DNA of 5,309 nucleotides from an uncultured Hungatella sp. (GTDB lineage Bacteria; Bacillota; Clostridia; Lachnospirales; Lachnospiraceae), in contig CAUEKH010000208.1 in NCBI GenBank assembly GCA_959018155.1, forward strand, positions 1 to 5,309. The letters run 5' to 3'. A program made the position numbers and the translations under genes. Position 1 is the first letter of the stretch. Every line of letters starts with the position of its first letter. This document shows positions 1 through 5,309 of the stretch, piece by piece. The notes under the pieces were generated by a model, which saw only the letters and a program-made list of their open reading frames with translations, was not told the DNA's origin and made no database searches.

Positions 1-1035
1 ACATGTATCGTTGCCCTGGAAAATGGAAATTTAAGCGACACCGTGACCGTCTCAAAAAATGCGGCCGCCCAGCCCAAGGTTCATTTGGGCGCGTTTCCGG
101 GAGAGACATTTAAGCTGGAGGATCTGCTTTACAGCCTGATGCTGGAATCCCATAATGACGCGGCGGTGATGATTGCGGAGCATGTGGGCGGAAGTGTGGA
201 GGGATTTGCGGCCATGATGAACCAGAAGGCCAGGGATCTGGGATGCTTCGGGACGTATTTTATCACTCCCAACGGTCTGGACGCAAAGGAGGAGAAGGAT
301 GGTGTGGTGCGGGAGCACTCCACTATGGCTGCGGATCTGGCGAGGATTATGAATTACTGCATCGGCCATTCTCCGGAAAAAGAGGAATTCTTAAAAATTA
401 CCGGGACGCAGAGTTATTATTTCACGGATTTAACCGGTAAGCACTCCTACAACTGCACGAACCACAATGCGCTGCTGAGCATGATGAACGGCGCAATTTC
501 CGGAAAGACGGGATTTACCGGGGGAGCCGGATACTCCTACGTCGGCGCCTTAAAAGACGGGGAACGGACCTTTACCATCGCGCTGTTAGGCTGCGGCTGG
601 CCGCCTCACAAAACGTATAAATGGTCGGATGCGCGGAAACTGTTCGATTATGGAAAGGCAAATTACGAGTACCGGGAAGTATTTGAGGAGAGGGTATTTC
701 CGGAAATCGTCATTGAGGAAGGGATTCCGTCTACCGGAAATCTCAGAGATACGGCACAGGCTGCCGTGACGCTGGGGCTTTCAGAGGAAGAGAAGAGCCT
801 GCGGCTTCTGCTGGCGGAAAATGAAACGGTGGAGATTTCAGAAGAACTGCCAAAACGACTGCCCGCGCCGGTAGAAAAAGGGCAGGCGGTGGGCTCTGTT
901 ACCTACCGGTTAAATGGCGAGACGGTGAAAACGTACCCGGTCTATTTATCTGAGAGTGTCGACAGGATCTCATTTGGCTGGTGTTTCCATTACGTGTTAT
1001 CCCATTTCCCGGGTATATTTTCCCCTTCCACTTAA
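1..1035 (+). CDS. D-alanyl-D-alanine carboxypeptidase (peptidase S11, DacF/PBP5-like), 5' truncated
   Basis: This is a serine-type penicillin-binding protein that removes the terminal D-Ala from peptidoglycan stem peptides outside the membrane. The reading frame is open from base 1, beginning TCIVALENGNL, the stretch that directly follows the SxxK nucleophile motif in this family; the signal peptide and SxxK therefore lie off the left edge. In the 344 residues present, the second catalytic motif SHN is at 50-52 (bases 148-156) and the KTG motif, in SGKTGFTGG, is at 169-171 (bases 505-513). A PBP5 C-terminal beta domain follows from about residue 224, ending in the family-typical ISFGWCF. The tail after it is only about 16 residues and not clearly a membrane anchor. 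A GTG at 43 could be mistaken for a start, but homology clearly continues upstream. The family is certain; which dac paralogue this is cannot be told, so no symbol is given. Confidence 0.95.
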   Translation, partial: TCIVALENGNLSDTVTVSKNAAAQPKVHLGAFPGETFKLEDLLYSLMLESHNDAAVMIAEHVGGSVEGFAAMMNQKARDLGCFGTYFITPNGLDAKEEKDGVVREHSTMAADLARIMNYCIGHSPEKEEFLKITGTQSYYFTDLTGKHSYNCTNHNALLSMMNGAISGKTGFTGGAGYSYVGALKDGERTFTIALLGCGWPPHKTYKWSDARKLFDYGKANYEYREVFEERVFPEIVIEEGIPSTGNLRDTAQAAVTLGLSEEEKSLRLLLAENETVEISEELPKRLPAPVEKGQAVGSVTYRLNGETVKTYPVYLSESVDRISFGWCFHYVLSHFPGIFSPST

Positions 1036-1045
1036 CGGCGGGGTG

Positions 1046-1054
1046 TGATATACT
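1046..1054 (+). promoter_or_regulatory. Extended -10 promoter candidate upstream of the phosphatase gene
   Basis: TGATATACT gives an extended -10 (TG, one base, then TATACT at 1049-1054). No good -35 is seen: at an 18-base spacing there is only CTTCCA (1025-1030), three matches to TTGACA. Transcription would begin near 1061, a few bases before the hairpin at 1066-1083. The same TGATATACT string forms the -10 of the better promoter at 2860-2889. This is the likely source of the phosphatase-YitT transcript, by inference only. Confidence 0.5.
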
Positions 1055-1065
1055 GAGAGGCGTAT

Positions 1066-1087
1066 CCGGCCGAAAACGGCCGGTTTT
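1066..1087 (+). terminator. GC-rich hairpin with short T-run: terminator of the carboxypeptidase gene or 5' leader stem
   Basis: A perfect 7-bp stem CCGGCCG/CGGCCGG (1066-1072 with 1077-1083) closes an AAAA loop and is followed by TTTT (1084-1087) and then a mixed sequence. It sits 30 bases after the carboxypeptidase stop codon, where an intrinsic terminator is expected. The T-run is short, so termination may be partial. If the -10 at 1049-1054 is used, the same hairpin would stand at the very 5' end of the next transcript. Confidence 0.6.
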
Positions 1088-1121
1088 GCAATATTGTTAA
1101 GAAGAAAGAGAGAGATTTCAG

Positions 1122-1967
1122 ATGATAGAAACGAAAGAGCAGCACAGTGGAAGGATTGTCCTTAAAGGACTTCACAATACGAGGGATTTAGGAGGGATTG
1201 AAACCCTGGACGGAAGAAAAATTCTTTCCCGCCGCCTGATTAGAAGCGGGGCGCTAATTGATGCCACCCCGGAGGATATCAGGATCCTGACTGAAGATTA
1301 CCGGCTCGGAACGATTGTGGATTTCAGAACAGCCACAGAGCGAAGACAGAAGCCGGATCCGGAGATAGAAGGGGTGATAAATTTATTTAACCCGATTCTG
1401 GCGGAGGAGACGGTGGGAATCACCTTTGAGGATAAGGAGGAGGAAAAGGATGTGATGGCCGGAATTTTGGAGCACGCCTCTTCTCTGGGAGGAAATCCGA
1501 GGAACTATATTGACAGACTGTATGAAGATTTAATCACGGACGATCACGCATCAGAGTATTACAGCAGATTTTTCGATATCCTGACAGAGGCGGACGATCG
1601 TGCCATTCTATGGCACTGCAGCGCCGGAAAGGATCGGGTCGGAATCGGTACAGCCCTCCTTCTGACCGCTTTGGGAGTGGACAGGGACACGGTGATCCGC
1701 GATTTCGTAAAGACCAATGACTACGTGATGGAAGGCGTTAAGAGGACGGCTGCTGCCGTAGAGGCAAAGACAGGCGACAGGAAACTGGCAGAATGTGTGA
1801 CGGTCCTTTTAACCGTTTCAGAGGAATACATCCGCCATTCCTTCTCGGCAATGGAAAAGCTGTGCGGAACCGCAGAAAATTATTTAATGGAGCGTATCGG
1901 TCTGACCGAAGAGAAGCGGCATCATTTAAAGGACAAGTTCCTGACCGGAAAGGACAGGGAAAGATGA
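1122..1967 (+). CDS. Protein tyrosine/serine phosphatase-like protein (Y_phosphatase3 / IphP-like family)
   Basis: The 281-residue product is a cysteine-based phosphatase, probably cytoplasmic, as no signal peptide or membrane segment is seen. The CX5R P-loop is HCSAGKDR at residues 165-172, with Cys166 the expected nucleophile and Arg172 the phosphate-binding residue. Other hallmarks of the bacterial Y_phosphatase3 family are NTRDLGG at 19-25, RLIRSGAL at 38-45 and VDFRT at 66-70. The CxxGKDR form of the loop is typical of bacterial enzymes that act on phosphotyrosine or phosphoinositides; the true substrate cannot be read from the sequence. The ATG at 1122 is preceded by a purine run (1099-1115) without a canonical AGGAGG, suggesting modest translation. 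Its stop overlaps the start of the YitT gene, so the two form an operon. The family is secure, the physiological role unknown. Confidence 0.9.
   Translation: MIETKEQHSGRIVLKGLHNTRDLGGIETLDGRKILSRRLIRSGALIDATPEDIRILTEDYRLGTIVDFRTATERRQKPDPEIEGVINLFNPILAEETVGITFEDKEEEKDVMAGILEHASSLGGNPRNYIDRLYEDLITDDHASEYYSRFFDILTEADDRAILWHCSAGKDRVGIGTALLLTALGVDRDTVIRDFVKTNDYVMEGVKRTAAAVEAKTGDRKLAECVTVLLTVSEEYIRHSFSAMEKLCGTAENYLMERIGLTEEKRHHLKDKFLTGKDRER
1950..1954 (+). promoter_or_regulatory. Ribosome binding site for the YitT gene, inside the phosphatase gene
   Basis: AAGGA lies 9 bases before the ATG at 1964 and supports that start over the in-frame ATG at 1793. The latter would add 57 non-homologous residues read out of frame through the phosphatase gene. 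A second purine cluster, AGGGA (1956-1960), is only 3 bases from the ATG, too near to be the main site. Confidence 0.65.
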
Positions 1968-2809
1968 ACGGAAAGAAAATAGCGGTCATTCTGGCCGGAA
2001 ATACGCTGTACGCACTGGCAGTCTCTTTATTTATCCTGCCAAATGGCCTGATTACCGGGGGGACGACCGGACTGGCTTTGGTGGCTCAGTACCGGTTCGG
2101 GGTTCCCGTCTCCGTGTTCGTGGGAATTTTTAACCTTCTGATGTTCGCGGCAGGGGCCTTCGTTTTGGGAAAGACATTTGCCTTCACCACAATTTTGAGC
2201 ACCTTTTACTACCCGTTTATCCTGGGGGTTTTTGAGCGCATTTTTGGAAATGTGCCGATCACAGATGACATGATGTTAGCGACTGTGTTTGCCGGACTGT
2301 TTATCGGCGCCGGTATCGGGATGGTGATCCGGGCCGGGGCGTCGACGGGGGGCATGGACATACCGCCTCTGATTCTGAACAAAAAGTTCCATTTCTCCGT
2401 ATCGGTGACGATGTCGGTATTTGACTGCCTGATTCTGATGACGCAGATGATATTTTCAAACTGGGAGCAGATTCTCTACGGTATTCTTCTCGTCCTTCTC
2501 TACACCATGGTCTTAGACCGGGTCCTGATGATCGGACGCAACCAGGTGCAGGTCAAGGTGATCAGCACGAAATGTGAGGAGGTAAGCAAAGAAATCCAGG
2601 CGAAGATGGACCGGGGGACGACGCTGCTTCTGATTGAAGGAGGCCATTTAAGGGAGCCTTCCTATGCGGTTCTCACCGTGGTTTCGGGGCGCGAACTTCC
2701 ACGGCTTAACGATATTGTGATGGGGCTGGATCCGGACGCATTTATGATCATCAACCAGGTCAGCGAGGTGCGCGGCCGTGGATTCACCCTTCACAAGGAG
2801 TATAAATAG
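1964..2809 (+). CDS. YitT family integral membrane protein with C-terminal DUF2179 domain
   Basis: The 281-residue product has the two-part layout of the YitT family: a hydrophobic half of about six membrane segments (roughly residues 6-26, 48-68, 74-94, 103-122, 145-164, 169-190) and a soluble C-terminal DUF2179 domain (about 195-277). The family signature RAGASTGGMD is at 123-132. The soluble domain shows DRGTT (216-220), GLDPDAF (254-260) and a closing EVRGRGF (268-274), all usual for DUF2179. The biochemical function of the family is not established; a transport or sensing role is only a guess. Start codon ATG at 1964 overlaps the phosphatase stop as ATGA, indicating translational coupling. 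Length matches a complete family member. No clear terminator follows, so read-through into the lipoprotein gene is possible. Confidence 0.92.
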   Translation: MNGKKIAVILAGNTLYALAVSLFILPNGLITGGTTGLALVAQYRFGVPVSVFVGIFNLLMFAAGAFVLGKTFAFTTILSTFYYPFILGVFERIFGNVPITDDMMLATVFAGLFIGAGIGMVIRAGASTGGMDIPPLILNKKFHFSVSVTMSVFDCLILMTQMIFSNWEQILYGILLVLLYTMVLDRVLMIGRNQVQVKVISTKCEEVSKEIQAKMDRGTTLLLIEGGHLREPSYAVLTVVSGRELPRLNDIVMGLDPDAFMIINQVSEVRGRGFTLHKEYK

Positions 2810-2859
2810 GGCTGTTTCTTACAATAAAGTGACTAAGATTTACGGTTTTGGAAAGTCTC

Positions 2860-2889
2860 TTGACTTCTGGTCAGGCCGGGTGATATACT
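2860..2889 (+). promoter_or_regulatory. Sigma-A promoter of the lipoprotein gene
   Basis: TTGACT (2860-2865) and TATACT (2884-2889) are separated by 18 bases, with a TG extension before the -10 (2881-2882). This is a near-consensus vegetative promoter; transcription should start near 2896, about 29 bases before the ATG at 2925. An imperfect dyad, CTTGAC/GTCAGG around TTCTG (2859-2875), overlaps the -35 and could be an operator or chance. Confidence 0.75.
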
Positions 2890-2911
2890 TTGCCCGAAAT
2901 GATAAGGAAGC

Positions 2912-2917
2912 AGGTGA
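2912..2917 (+). promoter_or_regulatory. Ribosome binding site deciding the lipoprotein start
   Basis: AGGTGA lies 7 bases before the ATG at 2925, a good match to the anti-Shine-Dalgarno. It supports starting at 2925, where a lipoprotein signal peptide begins, rather than at the in-frame upstream ATG at 2778, which overlaps the YitT gene and precedes the promoter. Confidence 0.65.
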
Positions 2918-2924
2918 CAGCGCG

Positions 2925-3605
2925 ATGAAAATAAAGGGATGGATTGTGATAAGTCTGGCTGTAGTCCTGACTGTGGCGGCGATAACCGGCTGCGGTAAAA
3001 AGAGTACGTCAGGCGGTAATGACAAAGCGGGAGGAAACTCAGCAGTCGTGGAGACGGAAGCCAATACAACGGCAGCAGCGGCCAACACAACGGCGGCAGC
3101 GGCGACAGAAAAAGCAGGCGCTGCGGATGAAGGCACGAAGGCTGATACGGCGGTAAAAGAAAACGCAGAGGAGTCCGGCAGCCAGGAATCCGGCGCTTTA
3201 AAGAGTGATGCCGGGGCAGGAGAGCAGCTGGAAGAAGAGGAAGAAGCAGGGCCAGGCGCCGCAGCAGGAGAGAGTGAGATTGCAGCTGTTGAGGCATTTG
3301 CCGAGCGGATTCAGGAGGCTGTTGCCGACAAAGATATGGAAACGTTTGCGGGTCTGATTGATTTTCCGGTGGCTTTTGTAACGGCTGACGGAGAAGAAAT
3401 GGTGATCAGTGACAGAGAAGAATTTTTAAAGCAGAATCCGGATATGATATTCGGGGATGACTTAATGGTGGCCGTTGCCACTGTCGATACGGCAGCGTTA
3501 ACCATAGAAGATGGCTGCGTTACCATGGGAGAAGAGGGGCAGCCTCTGATCCGGTATGAGGAACTGGGAGTCGGTAAGTATGCGATCACAGCCATCCGGG
3601 AGTGA
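2925..3605 (+). CDS. Putative lipoprotein with Ala/Glu-rich linker and unassigned C-terminal domain
   Basis: The 226-residue product starts with a type II signal peptide: basic MKIK, a hydrophobic core at about 6-20 and the lipobox ITGC, with Cys23 as the lipidated residue. It should sit on the outer face of the membrane. Residues 24 to about 112 are low complexity, rich in Ala, Gly, Thr and Glu, with a tandem ANTTAAA repeat at 46-59 and a run of five Glu; this looks like a flexible wall-spanning linker. The remaining ~115 residues form a compact acidic domain, beginning with a helix (AVEAFAERIQEAVADKDMETFAGLI) and followed by likely strands. The helix-then-strands order faintly suggests an NTF2-like fold, but I do not recognise the family. 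The gene has its own promoter at 2860-2889 and a terminator at 3695-3743, so it can be transcribed alone. The lipoprotein call is firm; function unknown. Confidence 0.85.
   Translation: MKIKGWIVISLAVVLTVAAITGCGKKSTSGGNDKAGGNSAVVETEANTTAAAANTTAAAATEKAGAADEGTKADTAVKENAEESGSQESGALKSDAGAGEQLEEEEEAGPGAAAGESEIAAVEAFAERIQEAVADKDMETFAGLIDFPVAFVTADGEEMVISDREEFLKQNPDMIFGDDLMVAVATVDTAALTIEDGCVTMGEEGQPLIRYEELGVGKYAITAIRE
3060..3101 (+). repeat. Two-copy 21-bp in-frame tandem repeat in the lipoprotein linker
   Basis: Bases 3060-3080 and 3081-3101 are adjacent copies differing at two third-codon positions (AAT/AAC and GCA/GCG). Each encodes ANTTAAA. The length is a multiple of three, so copy-number change would alter linker length without breaking the frame. 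Confidence 0.8.
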
Positions 3606-3694
3606 TTGTACATTTTCCCTAAATGTTTCAGGTAAAAATTGTCTATTTCGCCAGAAGTATGGCAAGATTGTGAAAAAATGCTCATAAGTGTGGG
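3606..3694 (+). other. 3' untranslated stretch between the lipoprotein stop and its terminator
   Basis: I see no gene here. There is an AT-rich 6-bp hairpin, ACATTT/AAATGT (3610-3626), without a T-run and too weak to be a convincing terminator. A 16-codon ORF from ATG 3678 has no ribosome binding site. The lipoprotein transcript probably runs through to the hairpin at 3695. Confidence 0.4.
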
Positions 3695-3743
3695 GAACCG
3701 CGGAGTATGGATTGTTGGAAGTCCATAGTTTGCGGTTCTTTTT
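3695..3743 (+). terminator. Strong rho-independent terminator
   Basis: Outer arms GAACCGCGGA (3695-3704) and TTTGCGGTTC (3729-3738) pair over 10 positions including two G-U pairs. After a single G-G mismatch, TATGGA (3706-3711) pairs with TCCATA (3722-3727) around a 10-base loop. TTTTT (3739-3743) follows directly. This should end the lipoprotein transcript and insulate the carboxyltransferase gene. Confidence 0.85.
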
Positions 3744-3764
3744 GATCGAAAAAAGCCTTGAAAT

Positions 3765-3792
3765 TTGTCAAAATTAATTATACAATTATAAT
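3765..3792 (+). promoter_or_regulatory. Sigma-A promoter of the carboxyltransferase gene
   Basis: A -35 TTGTCA (3765-3770) and a perfect -10 TATAAT (3787-3792) are 16 bases apart within an AT-rich stretch. Transcription would start near 3799, giving a leader of about 78 bases. A nearby TTGAAA (3758-3763) is 23 bases from this -10 and is less suitable; paired with TATACA (3779-3784) its spacing is only 15. Confidence 0.75.
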
Positions 3793-3813
3793 CGGCAGAA
3801 ATTGGTGTTATTC

Positions 3814-3848
3814 TATGGGATTTCGTTATTTCTTTAACGGACCCCATA
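3814..3848 (+). promoter_or_regulatory. Stem-loop in the 5' leader of the carboxyltransferase mRNA
   Basis: TATGGG (3814-3819) pairs with CCCATA (3843-3848), and inside it CGTTA (3824-3828) pairs with TAACG (3835-3839) around a 6-base loop, with a small internal loop between. It lies between the inferred start of transcription and the ribosome binding site. No T-run follows, so it is not a terminator. It matches no riboswitch class I recognise; it may be a stabilising or protein-binding leader element. Confidence 0.45.
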
Positions 3849-3863
3849 CAAATATTACAAAAT

Positions 3864-3868
3864 GGAGG
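3864..3868 (+). promoter_or_regulatory. Strong ribosome binding site of the carboxyltransferase gene
   Basis: GGAGG lies 8 bases before the ATG at 3877, close to ideal, and fixes the start of this gene. With the perfect -10 upstream it points to high expression. Confidence 0.85.
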
Positions 3869-3876
3869 ATTGCAAA

Positions 3877-5309
3877 ATGAGTAATTCAACACAAACATCG
3901 GCTGGCAGCAGAATCAATGCGCTGCTCGATGAGAACAGTTTTGTTGAAGTCGGCGGCTACATCACAGCCAGAAATACAGACTTCAACATGACAACAAGGG
4001 AAACCCCTGCTGACGGTGTTGTTACCGGCTACGGTACCATCGAAGGGTGCCTTGTGTATGTGTACAGCCAGGATGCGTCCGTACTGGGCGGTTCCGTGGG
4101 AGAGATGCATGCAAAGAAGATCGCGAACCTTTACGCAATGGCCATGAAGACGGGAGCACCGGTGATTGGCCTTGTTGACTGCGCAGGTTTAAGACTGCAG
4201 GAGGCAACAGACGCGCTGAACGGATTTGGCGAGGTTTATTTAAGCCAGACCATGGCTTCCGGCGTGATTCCGCAGATTTGCGCGATTTTTGGCACATGCG
4301 GCGGTGGTATGGCAGTGTCAGCTGCGATGGCTGACTTCACTTTTATGGAGACAAAGAGCGGAAAGTTATTTGTAAATTCCCCGAACGCGCTTGCCGGTAA
4401 TTTCACAGGCAAATGTGATACGGCTTCCGCAGATTTCCAGAGTAAAGAGACAGGTCTTGTCGACTTTACAGGAGACGAGGAGGAGATTCTTTCCGGAATC
4501 AGAACTCTCGTTTCTATTCTTCCTGCAAATAATGAGGACGATATGTCTTACGATGAGTGTAACGACGATTTAAACCGTTTCTGTGCAGACCTGGCAAATT
4601 ATGTGGGTGACACAGCGATCGCGTTATCTCAGATTTCTGATGATAATTTCCTGATGGAGGTTAAGAAGGATTACGCTCCATCCATGGTAACCGGATTTAT
4701 CCGCTTAAACGGGACAACCGTAGGCTGTGTGGCAAACCGCACGGAATCCTACGACGAGAGCGGAGTAAAGACTGCGGAATACGACGCGGTTTTAACGGCT
4801 CAGGGCTGTGGAAAGGCAGCAGAATTCGTAGAGTTCTGTGACGCGTTCAACATTCCGGTACTTACCCTTGTGAACGTAAAGGGTTACAAGGCAAGCAAGT
4901 GCACAGAGAAGAAGATTGCAAAGGCAGCAGCGAAGCTTACTTACGCCTATGCCAACGCAACCGTTCCGAAGGTAACAGTAGTGGTTGGACAGGCTCTGGG
5001 CACCGCATACTTAACGATGGGCAGCAAGTCTATCGGCGCTGATGTGGTTTACGCATGGCCGTCAGCATCTATCGGTATGATGGATTCCAAAGAAGCGGCG
5101 AAGATTATGTATGCCGATGAGATTGCAAAGGCAGATGACAGTGTCAGCCTGATTAATGACAAGGCTGAGACATACCGCCTCTTACAGTCCAGCGCGCTGG
5201 CAGCTGCTAAGAGAGGATACGTTGATGATATCAAGATGCAGGTGAGACGAGAGCGCGTGTCATCGCTGCATTTGAGATGTTATTCACGAAGAGAGAGGAT
5301 CGTCCGGAC
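3877..5309 (+). CDS. Acyl-CoA carboxyltransferase subunit (MmdA/PccB-like decarboxylase or carboxylase), 3' truncated with apparent frameshift
   Basis: This is a crotonase-fold carboxyltransferase of the acyl-CoA carboxylase beta / methylmalonyl-CoA decarboxylase alpha family, which moves CO2 between an acyl-CoA and biotin on a partner protein. From ATG 3877 the frame reads MSNSTQTSAGSRINALLD and is open to the edge. Family motifs are ASVLGGSVGEMHAKKI (67-82), DCAGLRLQE (101-109) and the oxyanion-hole segment FGTCGGG (138-144); the second half carries NIPVLTLVNVKGY, NATVPKVTVVVG and VYAWPSASIGMMD. Homology in this frame stops at Ile452 (base 5232), and the expected ending (DAGETRARVIAAFEMLFTKREDRP) resumes in another frame from 5235, consistent with one missing base. 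In Clostridia such genes often head operons with OadG-like, biotin-carrier and Na+-pumping beta subunits, none of which is visible here. Substrate (methylmalonyl-, glutaconyl- or other acyl-CoA) cannot be decided. Confidence 0.92.
   Translation, partial: MSNSTQTSAGSRINALLDENSFVEVGGYITARNTDFNMTTRETPADGVVTGYGTIEGCLVYVYSQDASVLGGSVGEMHAKKIANLYAMAMKTGAPVIGLVDCAGLRLQEATDALNGFGEVYLSQTMASGVIPQICAIFGTCGGGMAVSAAMADFTFMETKSGKLFVNSPNALAGNFTGKCDTASADFQSKETGLVDFTGDEEEILSGIRTLVSILPANNEDDMSYDECNDDLNRFCADLANYVGDTAIALSQISDDNFLMEVKKDYAPSMVTGFIRLNGTTVGCVANRTESYDESGVKTAEYDAVLTAQGCGKAAEFVEFCDAFNIPVLTLVNVKGYKASKCTEKKIAKAAAKLTYAYANATVPKVTVVVGQALGTAYLTMGSKSIGADVVYAWPSASIGMMDSKEAAKIMYADEIAKADDSVSLINDKAETYRLLQSSALAAAKRGYVDDIKMQVRRERVSSLHLRCYSRRERIVR

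Noticed and set aside
1793..1963. In-frame upstream ATG that would lengthen the YitT protein by 57 residues.
   Set aside because: The added sequence is the phosphatase gene read in another frame and is hydrophilic, while the ATG at 1964 gives the normal family length and has its own ribosome binding site.
2899..2928. Nine-codon ORF (ATG 2899 to TGA 2928) in the lipoprotein leader, overlapping the lipoprotein ATG as ATGA, a possible leader peptide.
   Set aside because: It would begin only about 3 bases from the inferred transcription start with no ribosome binding site, and its codons show no regulatory pattern; the overlap is probably chance.
2833..3297. Long minus-strand ORFs opposite the lipoprotein linker, rich in Leu, Pro and Ala.
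   Set aside because: They are the antisense reading of a low-complexity GC-biased linker, which naturally lacks stop codons; no start signals or homology are apparent.
3640..3694. Possible small RNA gene ending at the 3695-3743 terminator.
   Set aside because: No credible promoter is visible between the lipoprotein stop and the hairpin; the terminator is explained as that of the lipoprotein transcript.
3678..3728. Sixteen-codon ORF running into the terminator stem.
   Set aside because: No ribosome binding site, and its end is accounted for by the terminator hairpin.
3311..3898. A 195-codon ORF on the minus strand across the lipoprotein end and the intergenic region.
   Set aside because: It reads antisense through the lipoprotein gene, the terminator and the promoter, has no recognisable domain, and conflicts with clear signals on the + strand.

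Overview
The window looks like a piece of a Gram-positive anaerobe of the class Clostridia, most likely a Lachnospiraceae (Clostridium cluster XIVa) species. The grounds are the protein families present (a DacF-type D-Ala-D-Ala carboxypeptidase, a YitT/DUF2179 membrane protein, a clostridial-style acyl-CoA carboxyltransferase), the sigma-A promoters with extended -10 elements, the purine-rich ribosome binding sites and a GC content near 50%. Every gene lies on the + strand. Both ends cut through genes, so this could be a short contig or an arbitrary slice.

Layout: (1) 1-1035, the 3' part of a D-alanyl-D-alanine carboxypeptidase gene whose SxxK active-site segment lies just off the left edge. 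(2) 1036-1121, a short gap with an extended -10 promoter followed at once by a GC-rich hairpin with a short T-run. (3) 1122-1967, a protein tyrosine phosphatase-like gene (HCSAGKDR signature), translationally coupled through an ATGA overlap to (4) 1964-2809, a YitT family membrane protein. (5) 2860-2889, a good sigma-A promoter driving (6) 2925-3605, a lipoprotein with a long low-complexity linker and a C-terminal domain I cannot assign. (7) 3606-3876, an intergenic region with a strong intrinsic terminator (3695-3743), a sigma-A promoter with a perfect -10 (3765-3792) and a leader that can fold into a stem-loop. (8) 3877 to the right edge, a carboxyltransferase subunit of the methylmalonyl-CoA decarboxylase / acyl-CoA carboxylase family, with an apparent one-base deletion near 5233 that shifts its last ~25 codons out of frame.

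The genes fall into at least three transcription units: the end of the dac unit, the phosphatase-YitT pair (with the lipoprotein having its own promoter behind it), and the carboxyltransferase. The first units concern the cell envelope or are of unknown role. The last probably starts a biotin-dependent, possibly sodium-translocating, decarboxylase or carboxylase operon that continues beyond the window.

I saw no tRNA, rRNA, CRISPR array, insertion sequence or phage gene, and no convincing new biological system. The points most worth a second look are the frameshift at the right end, the promoter-hairpin arrangement at 1046-1087, the structured leader of the carboxyltransferase gene and the unassigned lipoprotein.
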